In this document: positions 17,672 through 26,909 of the stretch, in pieces
Numbering within the stretch: position 1 is the stretch's first letter
How the letters are laid out: the number at the start of each line of letters is the position of its first letter
Notes under the pieces: model-generated
The model's input: only the letters and a program-made list of their open reading frames with translations
What the model was told of the DNA's origin: nothing
Database searches by the model: none
NCBI RefSeq assembly: GCF_001426885.1
Contig: NZ_LMFP01000028.1
Location: 895,749 to 959,748, forward strand
Direction: 5' to 3'
DNA from: Pelomonas sp. Root1444
Lineage (GTDB): Bacteria > Pseudomonadota > Gammaproteobacteria > Burkholderiales > Burkholderiaceae_C
Length of the DNA stretch: 64,000 nucleotides
Made by a program: the position numbers and the translations under genes

Positions 17672-18598
17672 TCACTTCGGCACGGGATCCCCGGCCTGAT
17701 GGGCGAACACGACCTCCACGCGGCGGTTCATCTGCCGTCCGCCCGCGGTGTCGTTGCCGGCCACCGGGCGCTCCTCGCCGAATCCCGAGGTGCTGAGCTG
17801 CCCGCCCAACACGCCCAGCTGCATGAGCGCCGACATCACCGAATGCGCGCGGCGGTCCGACAGCGTCTGATTGGCGCCCGCGTTGCCGGTGCTGTCCGTG
17901 TAGCCCTCGATGGACGCGCGCCGGTCCGGATGGCGCTTCATGAAATCGGCCAACTGCGCCATGCTGCGCTGGCCGGCGGGGCGCAGGTTCGAGGCACCGG
18001 TGTCGAAGAGCACATCCCCGAGCGTGACGACCGTGCCGCGGTCCGTCTGGCGTGCGTTCATGTCCCGCAGCTGAGATTCGAGATCGCTGACCTTCGAATC
18101 GCGCCGGGCCACGCGCTCACGCTCGGCCTGCGTGGCAGCCTCGGCCTGCGCCAGTTGCACGCTCTTCATCGCCGAGGCCTGCTCGGCGGCCGTCTTCTGG
18201 GCCTGTGCCAGGTCGGCTTCACGGGTGCGCAGCGCCAGCCGCATGCGGTCGCGCTCCGCGCCGGCACCGGCCACCACCGCCTGGGCGTTGCGGCTCGTCG
18301 CCGTCTCCTCGGCGATCACGACCTGCTGCAGCGCCAGGTAGGCCAGGTGGTTCACCTGGGCCGTGTCGTCGCCATTGATCAATGCCTGGTCACCGCGGCG
18401 CAGGGCCTCGCGGGCGCGGGCCAGCTCCTCGGCGGCCATCTTCACGGTCTCCGGCTGCGCCTGCGCGGCATTGAGCCGGCTGCGGGCATGATCCAGCGCA
18501 CTGTTCTGGATCGGCGTGGATGAGCAGGCCGCCAGCAGCGCCAGGCCGGCGGCGGCGATGGCGCCCATCAAGGGGGTTCGGTGGAATCGGGTGTTCAT
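17672..18598 (-). CDS. OmpA-family lipoprotein with DUF4398-like N-terminal domain
   Basis: 308 residues from the ATG at 18598. A lipobox (LALLAACSS) predicts outer-membrane lipidation. A helical DUF4398-type region (about 25-110) and a long Ala/Gln/Arg coiled coil (to ~190) precede the OmpA peptidoglycan-binding domain (VLFDTGASNLRPAG ... IEGYTDSTGNAGANQTLSDRRA). It should tether the outer membrane to the cell wall. It is co-directional with a second DUF4398 lipoprotein 44 bases upstream, so the two likely form an operon. Confidence 0.85.
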   Translation of the reverse strand: MNTRFHRTPLMGAIAAAGLALLAACSSTPIQNSALDHARSRLNAAQAQPETVKMAAEELARAREALRRGDQALINGDDTAQVNHLAYLALQQVVIAEETATSRNAQAVVAGAGAERDRMRLALRTREADLAQAQKTAAEQASAMKSVQLAQAEAATQAERERVARRDSKVSDLESQLRDMNARQTDRGTVVTLGDVLFDTGASNLRPAGQRSMAQLADFMKRHPDRRASIEGYTDSTGNAGANQTLSDRRAHSVMSALMQLGVLGGQLSTSGFGEERPVAGNDTAGGRQMNRRVEVVFAHQAGDPVPK

Positions 18599-18642
18599 GG
18601 GAGGTCTTTCAAAGTGTTCGGAGCTGTTGGGTAGCCGTTCGG

Positions 18643-19008
18643 TCACGGGGCCGTGGGCTTGCGCTGGATTTCTTCGGCGAGCGCGCGGGCGGCGGCTTGC
18701 GATTCCTTGGCGGCCTTGCCCGAGCGCACGCTGTCCGCATGCAGCTCGGCCACGCGGGCGTCGACCTCGGCCTGCTCGGAGAGCAGGCGGGCGCGGGTGG
18801 CGTCGCCCGCGGTCACGGCAGCGCGGGCTGCGGCGAGCTTGTCGGTGGCCACACGCAGTTCAGCCGGCGCATCGGCCATCGTCGCGGGCGTGCTGGCCCG
18901 CTGCACGGCGGCTTCGGCGACGGCAAGCTGCGGCGGCGCCTTGGGTGCCGAGCCGCAGGCATTGAGCAGGAGAACGCAGCTGGCGGCTGCGAAGAGGGTG
19001 GAGTTCAT
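18643..19008 (-). CDS. DUF4398-type small lipoprotein
   Basis: 121 residues. The signal peptide ends in a lipobox (LLLNACGS), followed by a single helical domain (VAEAAVQRASTPATMADAPAEL ... LAAARAAVTAGDATRARLLSEQAE). The pattern is that of the N-terminal domain of the downstream OmpA-family protein, so this is a stand-alone version of the same module. Probable periplasmic partner in envelope maintenance; specific function unknown. Confidence 0.75.
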   Translation of the reverse strand: MNSTLFAAASCVLLLNACGSAPKAPPQLAVAEAAVQRASTPATMADAPAELRVATDKLAAARAAVTAGDATRARLLSEQAEVDARVAELHADSVRSGKAAKESQAAARALAEEIQRKPTAP

Positions 19009-19216
19009 GGGGGGTTCCTCGGGTCAAGCCGCGCGGGCGGCAAACGCCGGGCAGGCCGGCGACCCAGGGCGCTGCGCGGGGGAGTGACCCCGCAGCAGCG
19101 CGCTGTGCGATCGACTCTGGGCCTCTCAGCGCGCGCGGTCTGTCCGCCAGCGCACGGTGGGCAGCCGATGACCTGCGGCGCCTTCAAGGCGCGATGCGAG
19201 CGACGGGCTGGGTGAC

Positions 19217-20644
19217 TCAGCCGGAAACCGGCGCCGCCGCACCCTCAACCGCCGGGCGGCGGATCGGCAACGTCACGCGGAAGGTGGTGCCGCGGCCGAC
19301 CACGCTGTCCACCTCGATGCGGCCCTGGTGCTTCTGCACGATGCCGTACGACAGCGACAGCCCCAGGCCCGTGCCCTTGCCGACCGGCTTGGTCGTGAAG
19401 AAGGGTTCGAAGATGCGCGCCAGCGTGTCGGGCGGGATGCCCGAGCCGTCGTCGGCCACCTCCAGCCAGACCTGCTCGCCTTCGGTACCGGTGCGGATGA
19501 CGATGCGCCCCCGCGCATCGCCCATCGCATGCGCCGCGTTGACGACCAGGTTCATCACGACCTGGTTGAGCTGCGACGGCAGGCATTCGATGTCGGGGAT
19601 GTCGCCGTACTCCTTGACGACGTCGGCCTTGTACCTGATCTCGCTGGCGACGATGTTGAGTGTGGAGTCGATGCCGCGGTGCAGGTTGGCCCACTCGAAG
19701 TCCTGCGCCGAATCGACGCGGGAGAAGTCCTTCAGATCCTGCACGATCTGCCGGACCCGCGCGATGCCCTGCTTGGACTCGCGCATCAGCTCCGGGATGT
19801 CCTCCTTCAGGAACTGCAGCTCCACCTGTTCGCGCAGGTCGCGCAGCTGGCCGGCGACCTCGGGAGGGTTCACGCCCGGCTCGGCCCGCTCGTAGGCGGA
19901 CAGCATCTCTAACAGCTTGGCGAGATAGCCTTCGAGCGTGCCGAAGTTCGAGAAGATGTAGCCGATGGGGTTGTTGATCTCGTGCGCGACGCCCGCCGCG
20001 AGTTGGCCGATGGAGGCGAGCTTCTCGGCCTGCACCAGCTGGCCCTGCAGGTGCTTGCGTTCGCCGATCTCCGCCTGCAGCGTCTGCATCGCCTGCGTGA
20101 TCTCGCGGGTGCGTTCCCGCACCGCTTCCTCCAGCGCGTTGAGCTGGACCGCCGCGTCATGCGTCGTCTGCCACTTGGCCGTCAAGGTGCTGGCGAGCTG
20201 GTGCACCTCGATCGCATCGAAGGGCTTTTTCAGGATCAGCAGCCGGTCGCGCACGTCCAGGCGCTCCAGCACCTCGTTCCACGAATGGTCGGCGAAGGCG
20301 GTACAGATGACGACCTGCAAACGCGCGTCGGCCTGCCACAGCCGCTCTATCGTCTGCACGCCGTCCCAGCCGGGCGGCATGCGCATGTCGACGAAGGCCA
20401 TCGCATAGGGCTGGCCGGCGCTCAGCGCAGCCTCCACCAGGGCCAGCCCTTCCTGGCCCTGGTAAGCCGAGTCGATCTCGAAGCTCAGCGGCGCGGCCTT
20501 CGGTGCGTCGCCGAACAGCGCGGCCTCGACCGCGTCGAGCGCGTCTGCCGGCGCCGCGGCGGGCGCGAGGATCTTGCGGAAGTCGTCATGGATCGCCGGC
20601 ATGTCATCGACGAGCAGGATGCGCCGGTTCGTGGCGGTGTTCAT
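19217..20644 (-). CDS. Response-regulator/histidine-kinase hybrid (receiver followed by kinase)
   Basis: 475 residues. The N-terminal receiver starts RRILLVDDMPAIHDDF and carries the phospho-acceptor in AFVDMRMPPGWDG. A coiled-coil linker, a HisKA with H in GVAHEINNPIGYIFSNFG, and a HATPase domain (DDGSGIPPDTLARIFEPFFTT, GTGLGLS) follow. With no membrane segment it is a cytoplasmic sensor. Its ATG overlaps the stop of the upstream PAS kinase gene (ATGA), so the PAS kinase probably signals to this receiver. No DNA-binding output domain is present in either protein. Confidence 0.85.
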   Translation of the reverse strand: MNTATNRRILLVDDMPAIHDDFRKILAPAAAPADALDAVEAALFGDAPKAAPLSFEIDSAYQGQEGLALVEAALSAGQPYAMAFVDMRMPPGWDGVQTIERLWQADARLQVVICTAFADHSWNEVLERLDVRDRLLILKKPFDAIEVHQLASTLTAKWQTTHDAAVQLNALEEAVRERTREITQAMQTLQAEIGERKHLQGQLVQAEKLASIGQLAAGVAHEINNPIGYIFSNFGTLEGYLAKLLEMLSAYERAEPGVNPPEVAGQLRDLREQVELQFLKEDIPELMRESKQGIARVRQIVQDLKDFSRVDSAQDFEWANLHRGIDSTLNIVASEIRYKADVVKEYGDIPDIECLPSQLNQVVMNLVVNAAHAMGDARGRIVIRTGTEGEQVWLEVADDGSGIPPDTLARIFEPFFTTKPVGKGTGLGLSLSYGIVQKHQGRIEVDSVVGRGTTFRVTLPIRRPAVEGAAAPVSG

Positions 20645-22338
20645 CGTTGACCCTCCGCGGCCTCGATCGGCACGTCGAGCGTGAACGTCGCGCCCAGGTC
20701 GGCGCCCTCGCTGTGCACGTGCAGGACGCCGCCCATTTCCTGTGCGGCCAGCACGCAGCTGTGCAGGCCGAAGCCATGGCCGTTGCGGCGCGTCGTGAAG
20801 CCGTGCGAGAAGATCCGCGTCAGGTTCTGCGCCTCGATGCCTTCGCCGTTGTCGGAGACGCTGATGCGCAAGACCCGCGCCGGCGCCTCGCCGGCCAGCA
20901 TGGCGTGCAGCCTGATGCAGGGCTCGCGGTCGCTCAAGCCGTTCAGCGCCTGCTTCGCGTTGCTGATCAGGTTCACCAGGATCTGCAGCATGCGATGGCG
21001 GTCGAGCATCAGCGCCGGCAGATCGACCAGCGTCTTCACGACCTCGACCTTGTGGCGGGTCAGTGCGCCGGCGTTCATGCGCAGCGCGTCATCCAGCAGC
21101 TCGCCGACGTTGACGGCCTCGACCACGCATGACGCACCGGCGTATGACTGCTGCGTCGCGATCACTTCCTTGATGTGGTCGACACTTTTCGCAAGGGTCG
21201 CGAGCTCGTCGGCCATCGCCACCTGCTCGGCGCGCAGCGCTTGCGCCAGGTCGCGCAGGTAGGTGGGCAGCAGCTTGCCTCGGGGGTCCTGCGTCAGGTA
21301 GTCGCCCAGGTCGCCGGCGTGTTCGTCGATCAAGCCGACGGCGCGCTCCAGGCCCTTGAGCTTGGAGTTGCGCAACCGGTCACCGACCATGCCGGCGGCA
21401 ATGTTGACGCTGTTCAGCACGTTGCCCACGTTGTGCAGCACGTTGGTCGCGATCTCGGCCATGCCGGCCAGGCGCGATGCCTCGACCAGCTGCTTGTGCA
21501 CGACGGCGATCTCCCGCTCCGCGGCTTTCAGCTCGGTGATGTCCTTGGTGATGCCGAAGGTGCCGATGATGTTGCCGTCGCGGTCGCGCAACGGCAACTT
21601 CGTCGTCAGGCACCAAGTGTCCGGCCGCCCGTCGATCCAGGTTTCCTTCTCCACCTTGCCGATCATCGGCACGCCGGTGCGGATGACTTCCTGCTCGTCC
21701 TCGAAGGCCGGGCGGGCATGCTCCTCGGAGAAAACGTCGAAATCCGACTTGCCCACCAGCCCGTCGGGGGTCGGCATGCCGAACTGGCGCGCCTGGCCGG
21801 CGCTGGACTTGATGAAACGCGAGTCGAGGTCCTTGAAGTAGATGTGGTCGGGCGAGTGGTCCAGCAGGTTGCGGAGCAGTTCACGCTCTTGAGCCAGCGC
21901 CTGGTCGGCCTGGCGGCGCTGGCTGATGTCGAACAGGATGCCCTGGCTGCCGACAGGCCTGTCGCCCGGCCCGAGCACCGCCGACTGGACCACCAGGACG
22001 TGCCGCTGCGCGCCGCCCGTACCGGCAGCGGGCCAGGCTTCCTCCCGCTCGATGGTCTGGCCGGTCTGCATGATGGACGCGTGCTGCACCGCGGCTTGCG
22101 CGGCGAACTCCGGGCGCCACGGCGAGGCGGCGTCGGCCGACTCGCGCTCGGCGATTTCCGCGGCGGTCCTGCCCAGGATCTGTTCCGCCGGCATGGCCTT
22201 GAGCCGGCAGAACGCCGGGTTCACGAAGATGAAGCGGCCGGTCGCGTCCGTGCGGAAGATGCCGACGGGCAACTGCTCGACCACCGCAGCAGCGTCGGTC
22301 GGGGTTGAGGCAGGGATGGGCTCGCTTCGCATGGTCAT
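20641..22338 (-). CDS. PAS-domain sensor histidine kinase
   Basis: 565 residues from the ATG at 22338; in-frame starts at 22407 or further upstream would add sequence without domain character. First PAS about 15-125 (VEQLPVGIFRTDATGRFIF), second PAS about 150-265 (LLDHSPDHIYFKDLDSRFI). The phospho-acceptor region is NVLHNVGNVLNSVNIAA, a variant HisKA in which the H-box reads LHNVGN. The HATPase has DNGEGIEAQNLTRIF and GHGFGLH. No transmembrane helix. It is the first gene of a two-gene operon with the receiver-kinase hybrid. Confidence 0.83.
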   Translation of the reverse strand: MTMRSEPIPASTPTDAAAVVEQLPVGIFRTDATGRFIFVNPAFCRLKAMPAEQILGRTAAEIAERESADAASPWRPEFAAQAAVQHASIMQTGQTIEREEAWPAAGTGGAQRHVLVVQSAVLGPGDRPVGSQGILFDISQRRQADQALAQERELLRNLLDHSPDHIYFKDLDSRFIKSSAGQARQFGMPTPDGLVGKSDFDVFSEEHARPAFEDEQEVIRTGVPMIGKVEKETWIDGRPDTWCLTTKLPLRDRDGNIIGTFGITKDITELKAAEREIAVVHKQLVEASRLAGMAEIATNVLHNVGNVLNSVNIAAGMVGDRLRNSKLKGLERAVGLIDEHAGDLGDYLTQDPRGKLLPTYLRDLAQALRAEQVAMADELATLAKSVDHIKEVIATQQSYAGASCVVEAVNVGELLDDALRMNAGALTRHKVEVVKTLVDLPALMLDRHRMLQILVNLISNAKQALNGLSDREPCIRLHAMLAGEAPARVLRISVSDNGEGIEAQNLTRIFSHGFTTRRNGHGFGLHSCVLAAQEMGGVLHVHSEGADLGATFTLDVPIEAAEGQR

Positions 22339-22795
22339 GGCTTCGAAGTGGGCATGCCGGCCTGAGCGGATGGGCGGGCTCGATGCGCCGCGGGCGGGCG
22401 CCGACATGCCGTCGTCCGAACGATTCTGGCGGCTGAGCGCAAACCTGAGTGCGCCTTGGCTGGGCCAAACGGCGGGAAAACGTCGGCAATGACACGGATT
22501 GCGCATCGCTGGCGTGCGGCCGAGCCGCGTCCGAACGGCATGGCGTGGTGCACGGCGTGGCACCGCAAACGCGCGGGAAATGGCTCGATAAAGCGCATCA
22601 ACCCTTCTTCGGTGCATGCCGCGGGCGCGTCTCTGCAGCTTCGGCCACGACGCCGCACGCGCGCCGACCTGCCCCGCTACGCCAGGCGTCAACGGCCCTG
22701 GCACGCGGGCCCGGCCAGCGCTGCAGCGGCGCCCGGGCGGTGTTCGAAAAGGCTGGCACGGCTCCTGCTCATGCTGACTTGTCATAACGAGTTGG
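22339..22795. other. Divergent intergenic region
   Basis: 457 bases between the PAS kinase gene (leftward) and the GntR-type regulator gene (rightward). No reading frame here has convincing coding character. It should hold two promoters, but no strong boxes or inverted repeats stood out. Confidence 0.4.
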
Positions 22796-23623
22796 ATGGC
22801 CATGAGCAAAGGCGCTCTTGCAGCTGCGAAACCGCTGACGCTGGTGACCGCCCCCGAGGCGGACGGCGCTCAACGCATCAAGCTGTCGTCACCGCTGCCG
22901 CTGTACACGCAGATCAAGGAGATCCTGCGCGCACGCATCCTCGACGGCAGCTACCAGCCGCATCAGCAGATGCCGTCGGAGGCCGACATGATGGCCGCGT
23001 TCGGCGTGAGCCGCATCACGGTGCGCCAGGCGCTCAACGACCTGCAGAACGAGGGCCTGATCTTCCGCATCCATGGCAAGGGCAGCTTCGTGTCCAAGCC
23101 CAAGGCCTTCCAGGACCTGGGCCGCCTGCAGGGTTTCGGCGAGGCGATGCGGCAGATGGGCTACGAGACCTTCGCCCGCGTGCTGGCCATCAAGACGGTG
23201 ACGCCGTCGGCGCAGGTGGCGGAGAAGCTGCAATGCCCCAAGCGCGGCAAGGTCACGGAGCTGCAGCGCCTGCGCTTCCTGAACCGCGAGCCGATCTCGC
23301 TGGATGTGACCTGGGTGCCTGCGGCCATCGGCCAGCGCCTGGCCAAGGAAGACCTCGCCGCGCGCGACATCTTCGTCATCCTCGAGAACGACTACGGCCT
23401 GGCCCTCGGCCACGCCGAGCTGCAGATCGGCTCGACGCTGGCCGACGAGACGCTGGCCGCGCAGCTCAAGGTGGAGGCCGGCTCACCGGTGCTCTTCATC
23501 GAGCGCACCACGCACACGGCCGATGGCGCGCCCATCGACTACGAACACCTCTATTACCGCGGCGACGCCTTCCAGTACAAGGTCAGGGTCGATCGCGTTC
23601 CCGTCTCAGAACGAGCCTCTTGA
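22796..23623 (+). CDS. GntR-family regulator with UTRA ligand-binding domain (HutC type)
   Basis: 275 residues (an ATG two codons later is also possible). The winged HTH is at about 38-105 (PLYTQIKEILRARILDG ... PSEADMMAAFGVSRITVRQAL). The UTRA effector domain runs about 125-270 (LQRLRFLNREPISLDVTWVP, IDYEHLYYRGDAFQYKV). It lies 10 bases upstream of the flavoprotein gene and heads the whole gene set to 32527, so it is the likely local regulator. HutC-type GntR proteins usually repress and are released by a small pathway metabolite. The ligand here is unknown. Confidence 0.88.
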   Translation: MAMSKGALAAAKPLTLVTAPEADGAQRIKLSSPLPLYTQIKEILRARILDGSYQPHQQMPSEADMMAAFGVSRITVRQALNDLQNEGLIFRIHGKGSFVSKPKAFQDLGRLQGFGEAMRQMGYETFARVLAIKTVTPSAQVAEKLQCPKRGKVTELQRLRFLNREPISLDVTWVPAAIGQRLAKEDLAARDIFVILENDYGLALGHAELQIGSTLADETLAAQLKVEAGSPVLFIERTTHTADGAPIDYEHLYYRGDAFQYKVRVDRVPVSERAS

Positions 23624-23633
23624 GGAAAGCGAC

Positions 23634-25361
23634 ATGGAAACGATCGAACACGAATACGACATCGTCATCGTCGGCGGCGGCACCGGCGGCCCCATGGCCG
23701 CGGTGAAGGCCAAGGAAAAGAACCCCAAGCTGCGCGTGCTGGTGCTGGACAAGGCCAACGTCAAGCGCAGCGGCGCCATCAGCATGGGCATGGACGGCCT
23801 GAACAACGCCGTCATCCCCGGCCATGCCACGCCCGAGCAGTACACCAAGGAGATCACCGTCGCCAACGACGGCATCGTCGACCAGAAGGGTGTCTATGCC
23901 TACGCGGCCAACAGCTTCCCGATGATCGAGGAGCTGGACCGCTGGGGCATCAAGTTCGAGAAGGACGAGACCGGCGACTACTCGGTGCGCAAGGTCCATC
24001 ACCTGGGCAGCTATGTGCTGCCCATGCCCGAGGGGCACCACATGAAGCGGGTGCTGTACCGGCAGCTCAAGCGGGCGCGCGTGGAGATCACCAACCGCGT
24101 CGTCGCGACGCGGCTGCTGACGGGGCCCGACGGCGAGATTTCCGGCGTCATGGGCTTCGACTGCCGCACGGCGGACTTCCACGTCATCAAGGCCAAGGCC
24201 GTGGTCATCTGCACGGGCGCTGCCGGGCGTCTCGGCCTGCCGGCCAGCGGCTATCTGTTCGGCACCTACGAGAACCCGACCAACTGTGGCGAGGGCCATG
24301 TGATGGCCTATCACGCAGGCGCCGAGCTGACCAACCTCGAGTGCTTCCAGATCAACCCGCTGATCAAGGACTACAACGGCCCGGCCTGCGCCTACGTGAC
24401 CGGGCCCTTCGGTGGCTACACGTCCAACAACGCCGGCCAGCGCTTCATCGAGTGCGACTACTGGAGCGGCCAGATGATGATGGAGTTCTTCAACGAACTC
24501 GAAGGCGGCCGCGGCCCGGTGTTCCTGAAGCTCGACCACCTGGCTGAAGAAACGATCAGCGAGATCGAGCACATCCTGCACACCAACGAGCGGCCCAGCC
24601 GCGGCCGCTTCCACGAAGGCCGCGGCACCGACTACCGCAAGCAGATGATCGAGATGCACATCTCGGAGATCGGCTTCTGCAGCGGCCACAGCGCCTCGGG
24701 CATCTGGACCAACGAGCGCGGCGAATGCTCCATCCCCGGCCTGTACGCGGCGGGCGACTGCGCCAGCATCCCGCACAACTACATGCTGGGCGCCTTCGTC
24801 TACGGCAAGTTCTGCGGCGAGAACGCGGCGGACTATGTGTCAGGCATCGCCTCGCCCAGCTTCGACGCCGGCCAGATCGAGAAGGAGAAGGCCCGCGTCT
24901 ACGCGCCGCTGGGCAAGACCGAGGGCCTCACGCCCTTCCAGGTCGAATACAAGACGCGCCGCATCGTCAACGACTACCTGCAGCCGCCCAAGGTCACCCG
25001 CAAGATGGAGATCGGCCTGCAGCGCTTCGACGAGATCCGCGAGGACCTGCAGCACATGGGCGCCGCCGACCCGCACGAGCTGATGCGGGCCATGGAGGCC
25101 CACACCATCCGCGACTGCGCCGAGCTGGCCGCCCGCGCCTCGCTCTACCGCACCGAGAGCCGCTGGGGCCTGTACCACCTTCGTGTGGACCACCCCGAGA
25201 AGAACGACGCCGACTGGTTCTGCCACACCAACGTGACGAGCGACGCCAACGGCAACGCGGTGTTCCGCAAGCGCGCCGTGGAGCCCTACGTCGTGGAGCT
25301 GAACGAGGAAGAGAAGTCCGCCTACCAGCGGCTGCGCGTGGCAACACCTGCAGCCGCCTAA
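23634..25361 (+). CDS. AprA/FrdA-superfamily flavoprotein (adenylylsulfate-reductase-like; AsfA-like candidate)
   Basis: 575 residues; the ATG after GAGGAAA is chosen. FAD-binding Rossmann motif GGGTGG (14-19); KRSGAISMG (44-52) resembles the AprA segment RSGAVAQG rather than the histidyl-FAD site of fumarate reductase. The second FAD motif is GLYAAGDC (about 369-376). An AprB-like ferredoxin gene follows after 13 bases. This favours an AprA-type enzyme working with an iron-sulfur partner. From memory, the AsfA/AsfB pair needed for arylsulfonate desulfurisation in Pseudomonas putida S-313 is also a reductase-ferredoxin pair. Substrate and reaction direction remain open. Confidence 0.8.
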   Translation: METIEHEYDIVIVGGGTGGPMAAVKAKEKNPKLRVLVLDKANVKRSGAISMGMDGLNNAVIPGHATPEQYTKEITVANDGIVDQKGVYAYAANSFPMIEELDRWGIKFEKDETGDYSVRKVHHLGSYVLPMPEGHHMKRVLYRQLKRARVEITNRVVATRLLTGPDGEISGVMGFDCRTADFHVIKAKAVVICTGAAGRLGLPASGYLFGTYENPTNCGEGHVMAYHAGAELTNLECFQINPLIKDYNGPACAYVTGPFGGYTSNNAGQRFIECDYWSGQMMMEFFNELEGGRGPVFLKLDHLAEETISEIEHILHTNERPSRGRFHEGRGTDYRKQMIEMHISEIGFCSGHSASGIWTNERGECSIPGLYAAGDCASIPHNYMLGAFVYGKFCGENAADYVSGIASPSFDAGQIEKEKARVYAPLGKTEGLTPFQVEYKTRRIVNDYLQPPKVTRKMEIGLQRFDEIREDLQHMGAADPHELMRAMEAHTIRDCAELAARASLYRTESRWGLYHLRVDHPEKNDADWFCHTNVTSDANGNAVFRKRAVEPYVVELNEEEKSAYQRLRVATPAAA

Positions 25362-25374
25362 CGGAGAAACCGCC

Positions 25375-25608
25375 ATGACCATCGCCATCACCCGCACCCA
25401 GGCCCCCGTCGTCATCGATGAGGACAAATGCATCGCCGACAAGGGCTGCACCGTCTGCGTCGACGTCTGCCCGCTCGACGTGCTGGCCATCGACCTGACC
25501 AAGAACAAGGCGTTCATGAAGTTCGATGAATGCTGGTACTGCATGCCCTGCGAGAAGGACTGCCCCACCGGCGCCGTGCGCGTCGACATCCCTTATCTCG
25601 TGAGGTGA
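25375..25608 (+). CDS. AprB-like 2x[4Fe-4S] ferredoxin (AsfB-like candidate)
   Basis: 77 residues. Eight cysteines fit two [4Fe-4S] clusters: C19, C25, C28, C32 (CX5CX2CX3CP) and C53, C56, C59, C63 (CX2CX2CX3CP). The second motif, FDECWYCMPCEKDCPTGAV, closely follows the AprB pattern (CWECYSCVKICPQGAI). It should pass electrons to or from the flavoprotein encoded just upstream. It lacks the long C-terminal tail that wraps AprA in sulfate reducers, so it is a minimal AprB-type subunit. The HEAT gene begins 5 bases after the stop. Confidence 0.85.
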   Translation: MTIAITRTQAPVVIDEDKCIADKGCTVCVDVCPLDVLAIDLTKNKAFMKFDECWYCMPCEKDCPTGAVRVDIPYLVR

Positions 25609-25613
25609 ACGCG

Positions 25614-26564
25614 ATGGCCACCATCCATGAACGGCTGCGCAACCCCGATGCCGGCGTGCGCCGCATCGCCGTCATCGACCTGCCCTACACCGACGAGGAA
25701 GACGACATCGCGCCGCTGCTCGTCGAAGCGCTGTCGGACGCCGATGCCACCGTGCGGCTGGAAGCCGCCAAGGCGCTCGAAGGCTTCGAGGAGCCCGAGG
25801 TGCTGGCCGCCCTGGCGCCGCTGCTGAAGGACGAGGACGCCGACGTGCGCGCGGCCGTCGCCTACACGCTGGCCGAGCTGAAGGACCCGGCCTCCGCCAG
25901 CGCGCTGCTGCCCTACCTGGGCGACGCCGACCCCGAGGTGCAGGCGGCCGCGCTGCAGGCCGTGAAGGCGCTGCGCGTGGATGCCGCCTTCGACCCGGCC
26001 CTGGCGGCGCTGGCACATGCGGACGCCAAGGTGCGCCGCGCAGCCGTCAGCGTGCTGGGCTACCTGAAGAAGCCCCAGGCCATCTCCGCGCTGACCGAGG
26101 TCGCCGCGCACGACACCGACGCCGAGGTGCGCCGCGTCGCGGTGGGCGCGCTGAGCTTTGCCAACGATGCCGAGGTCAGCGTGCATCCGGCGCTGAGCCG
26201 CGCCCTCGCCGATCCCGAGTGGCAGGTGCGGGAGGAAGCGGCCACGACCTTTGCCAAGACCGGCTCGGCGCTGGGCGTGCCCAACCTCGTGCGTGCCATG
26301 GACGACGAGTACTGGCAGGTGCGCGTGAAGGCCGCCCGCAGCCTGGGCAAGCTGAAGGCGCGCGACGGCGTCATGGCGCTGGTGGAGGCGCTGATCCACC
26401 CGGTCAGCAACCTGCGCAAGGAGGCCGTCATCGCGCTGGGCGAGATCGGCGACCCGCGCGCCATCACGCCACTGGAGCGCACGCTGCGCGACCCCGACCC
26501 GGACGTGCGCAAGCTGTCCAAGCTGGCGCTCACCACGATTCAAATGAATGGAGGCGCCGCATGA
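25614..26564 (+). CDS. HEAT-repeat (PBS-lyase-type) protein
   Basis: 316 residues built almost wholly of about nine ~31-residue HEAT repeats, each with a D(A/P)(D/E)xxVRxxAAxxL signature, for example DADATVRLEAAKAL, DEDADVRAAVAYTL, DPEWQVREEAATTF, DPDPDVRKLSKLAL. No signal peptide or catalytic motif. HEAT proteins of this type are scaffolds or maturation factors. Its place between two ferredoxin genes, overlapping the second by ATGA, points to assembly of the flavoprotein/iron-sulfur complex (inference). Confidence 0.85.
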   Translation: MATIHERLRNPDAGVRRIAVIDLPYTDEEDDIAPLLVEALSDADATVRLEAAKALEGFEEPEVLAALAPLLKDEDADVRAAVAYTLAELKDPASASALLPYLGDADPEVQAAALQAVKALRVDAAFDPALAALAHADAKVRRAAVSVLGYLKKPQAISALTEVAAHDTDAEVRRVAVGALSFANDAEVSVHPALSRALADPEWQVREEAATTFAKTGSALGVPNLVRAMDDEYWQVRVKAARSLGKLKARDGVMALVEALIHPVSNLRKEAVIALGEIGDPRAITPLERTLRDPDPDVRKLSKLALTTIQMNGGAA

Positions 26565-26899
26565 GTTTCGTCGTCACCGAGGCTTGCATCCGCTGCAAGT
26601 ACACCGACTGCGTCGCGGTCTGCCCCGTGGAGTGCTTCCACGAAGGCCCGGACTTTCTCGTCATCGACCCGGCCGCCTGCATCGACTGCGGCGTCTGCGT
26701 GCCCGAGTGCCCCGTCGAGGCCATCTTCGACGAGAAGGACCTGCCACCCGAACAGCGCGAGTACGTCGAGCTGAACCGTCGCCTGGCCGCCCAATGGCCG
26801 CTCATCACCGCCGCGCAGGACCCGCTGCCCGATGCCGAGCACTGGGCCAACCAGCCGGACAAGCGCGCGCTGCTGACCGAAAGCGCCGAACAGGTTTGA
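26561..26899 (+). CDS. fdxA: Seven-iron ferredoxin (FdxA type)
   Basis: 112 residues. The N-terminus VVTEACIRCKYTDCVAVCPVE is characteristic of FdxA-type [3Fe-4S][4Fe-4S] ferredoxins, with the second cluster motif CIDCGVCVPECP and the C-terminal helix EYVELNRRLAAQWP. It probably shuttles low-potential electrons between the ferredoxin-NADP reductase encoded downstream and the flavoprotein/AprB-like pair. Being placed inside this operon rather than at a separate housekeeping locus suggests a dedicated role. Confidence 0.88.
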   Translation: MSFVVTEACIRCKYTDCVAVCPVECFHEGPDFLVIDPAACIDCGVCVPECPVEAIFDEKDLPPEQREYVELNRRLAAQWPLITAAQDPLPDAEHWANQPDKRALLTESAEQV

Positions 26900-26909
26900 C
26901 GACCGGTGG

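Noticed and set aside
18366-18380. FNR-like TTGATCAA sequence
   Set aside because: It lies within the OmpA-family coding sequence, has no N4 spacer as in a true FNR box, and is not near a start codon.
22339-22809. N-terminal extension of the PAS kinase to 722 residues
   Set aside because: The added ~157 residues are Arg/Pro/Ala-rich without domain character and overlap the promoter and start of the divergent GntR gene; the ATG at 22338 gives a normal PAS start.
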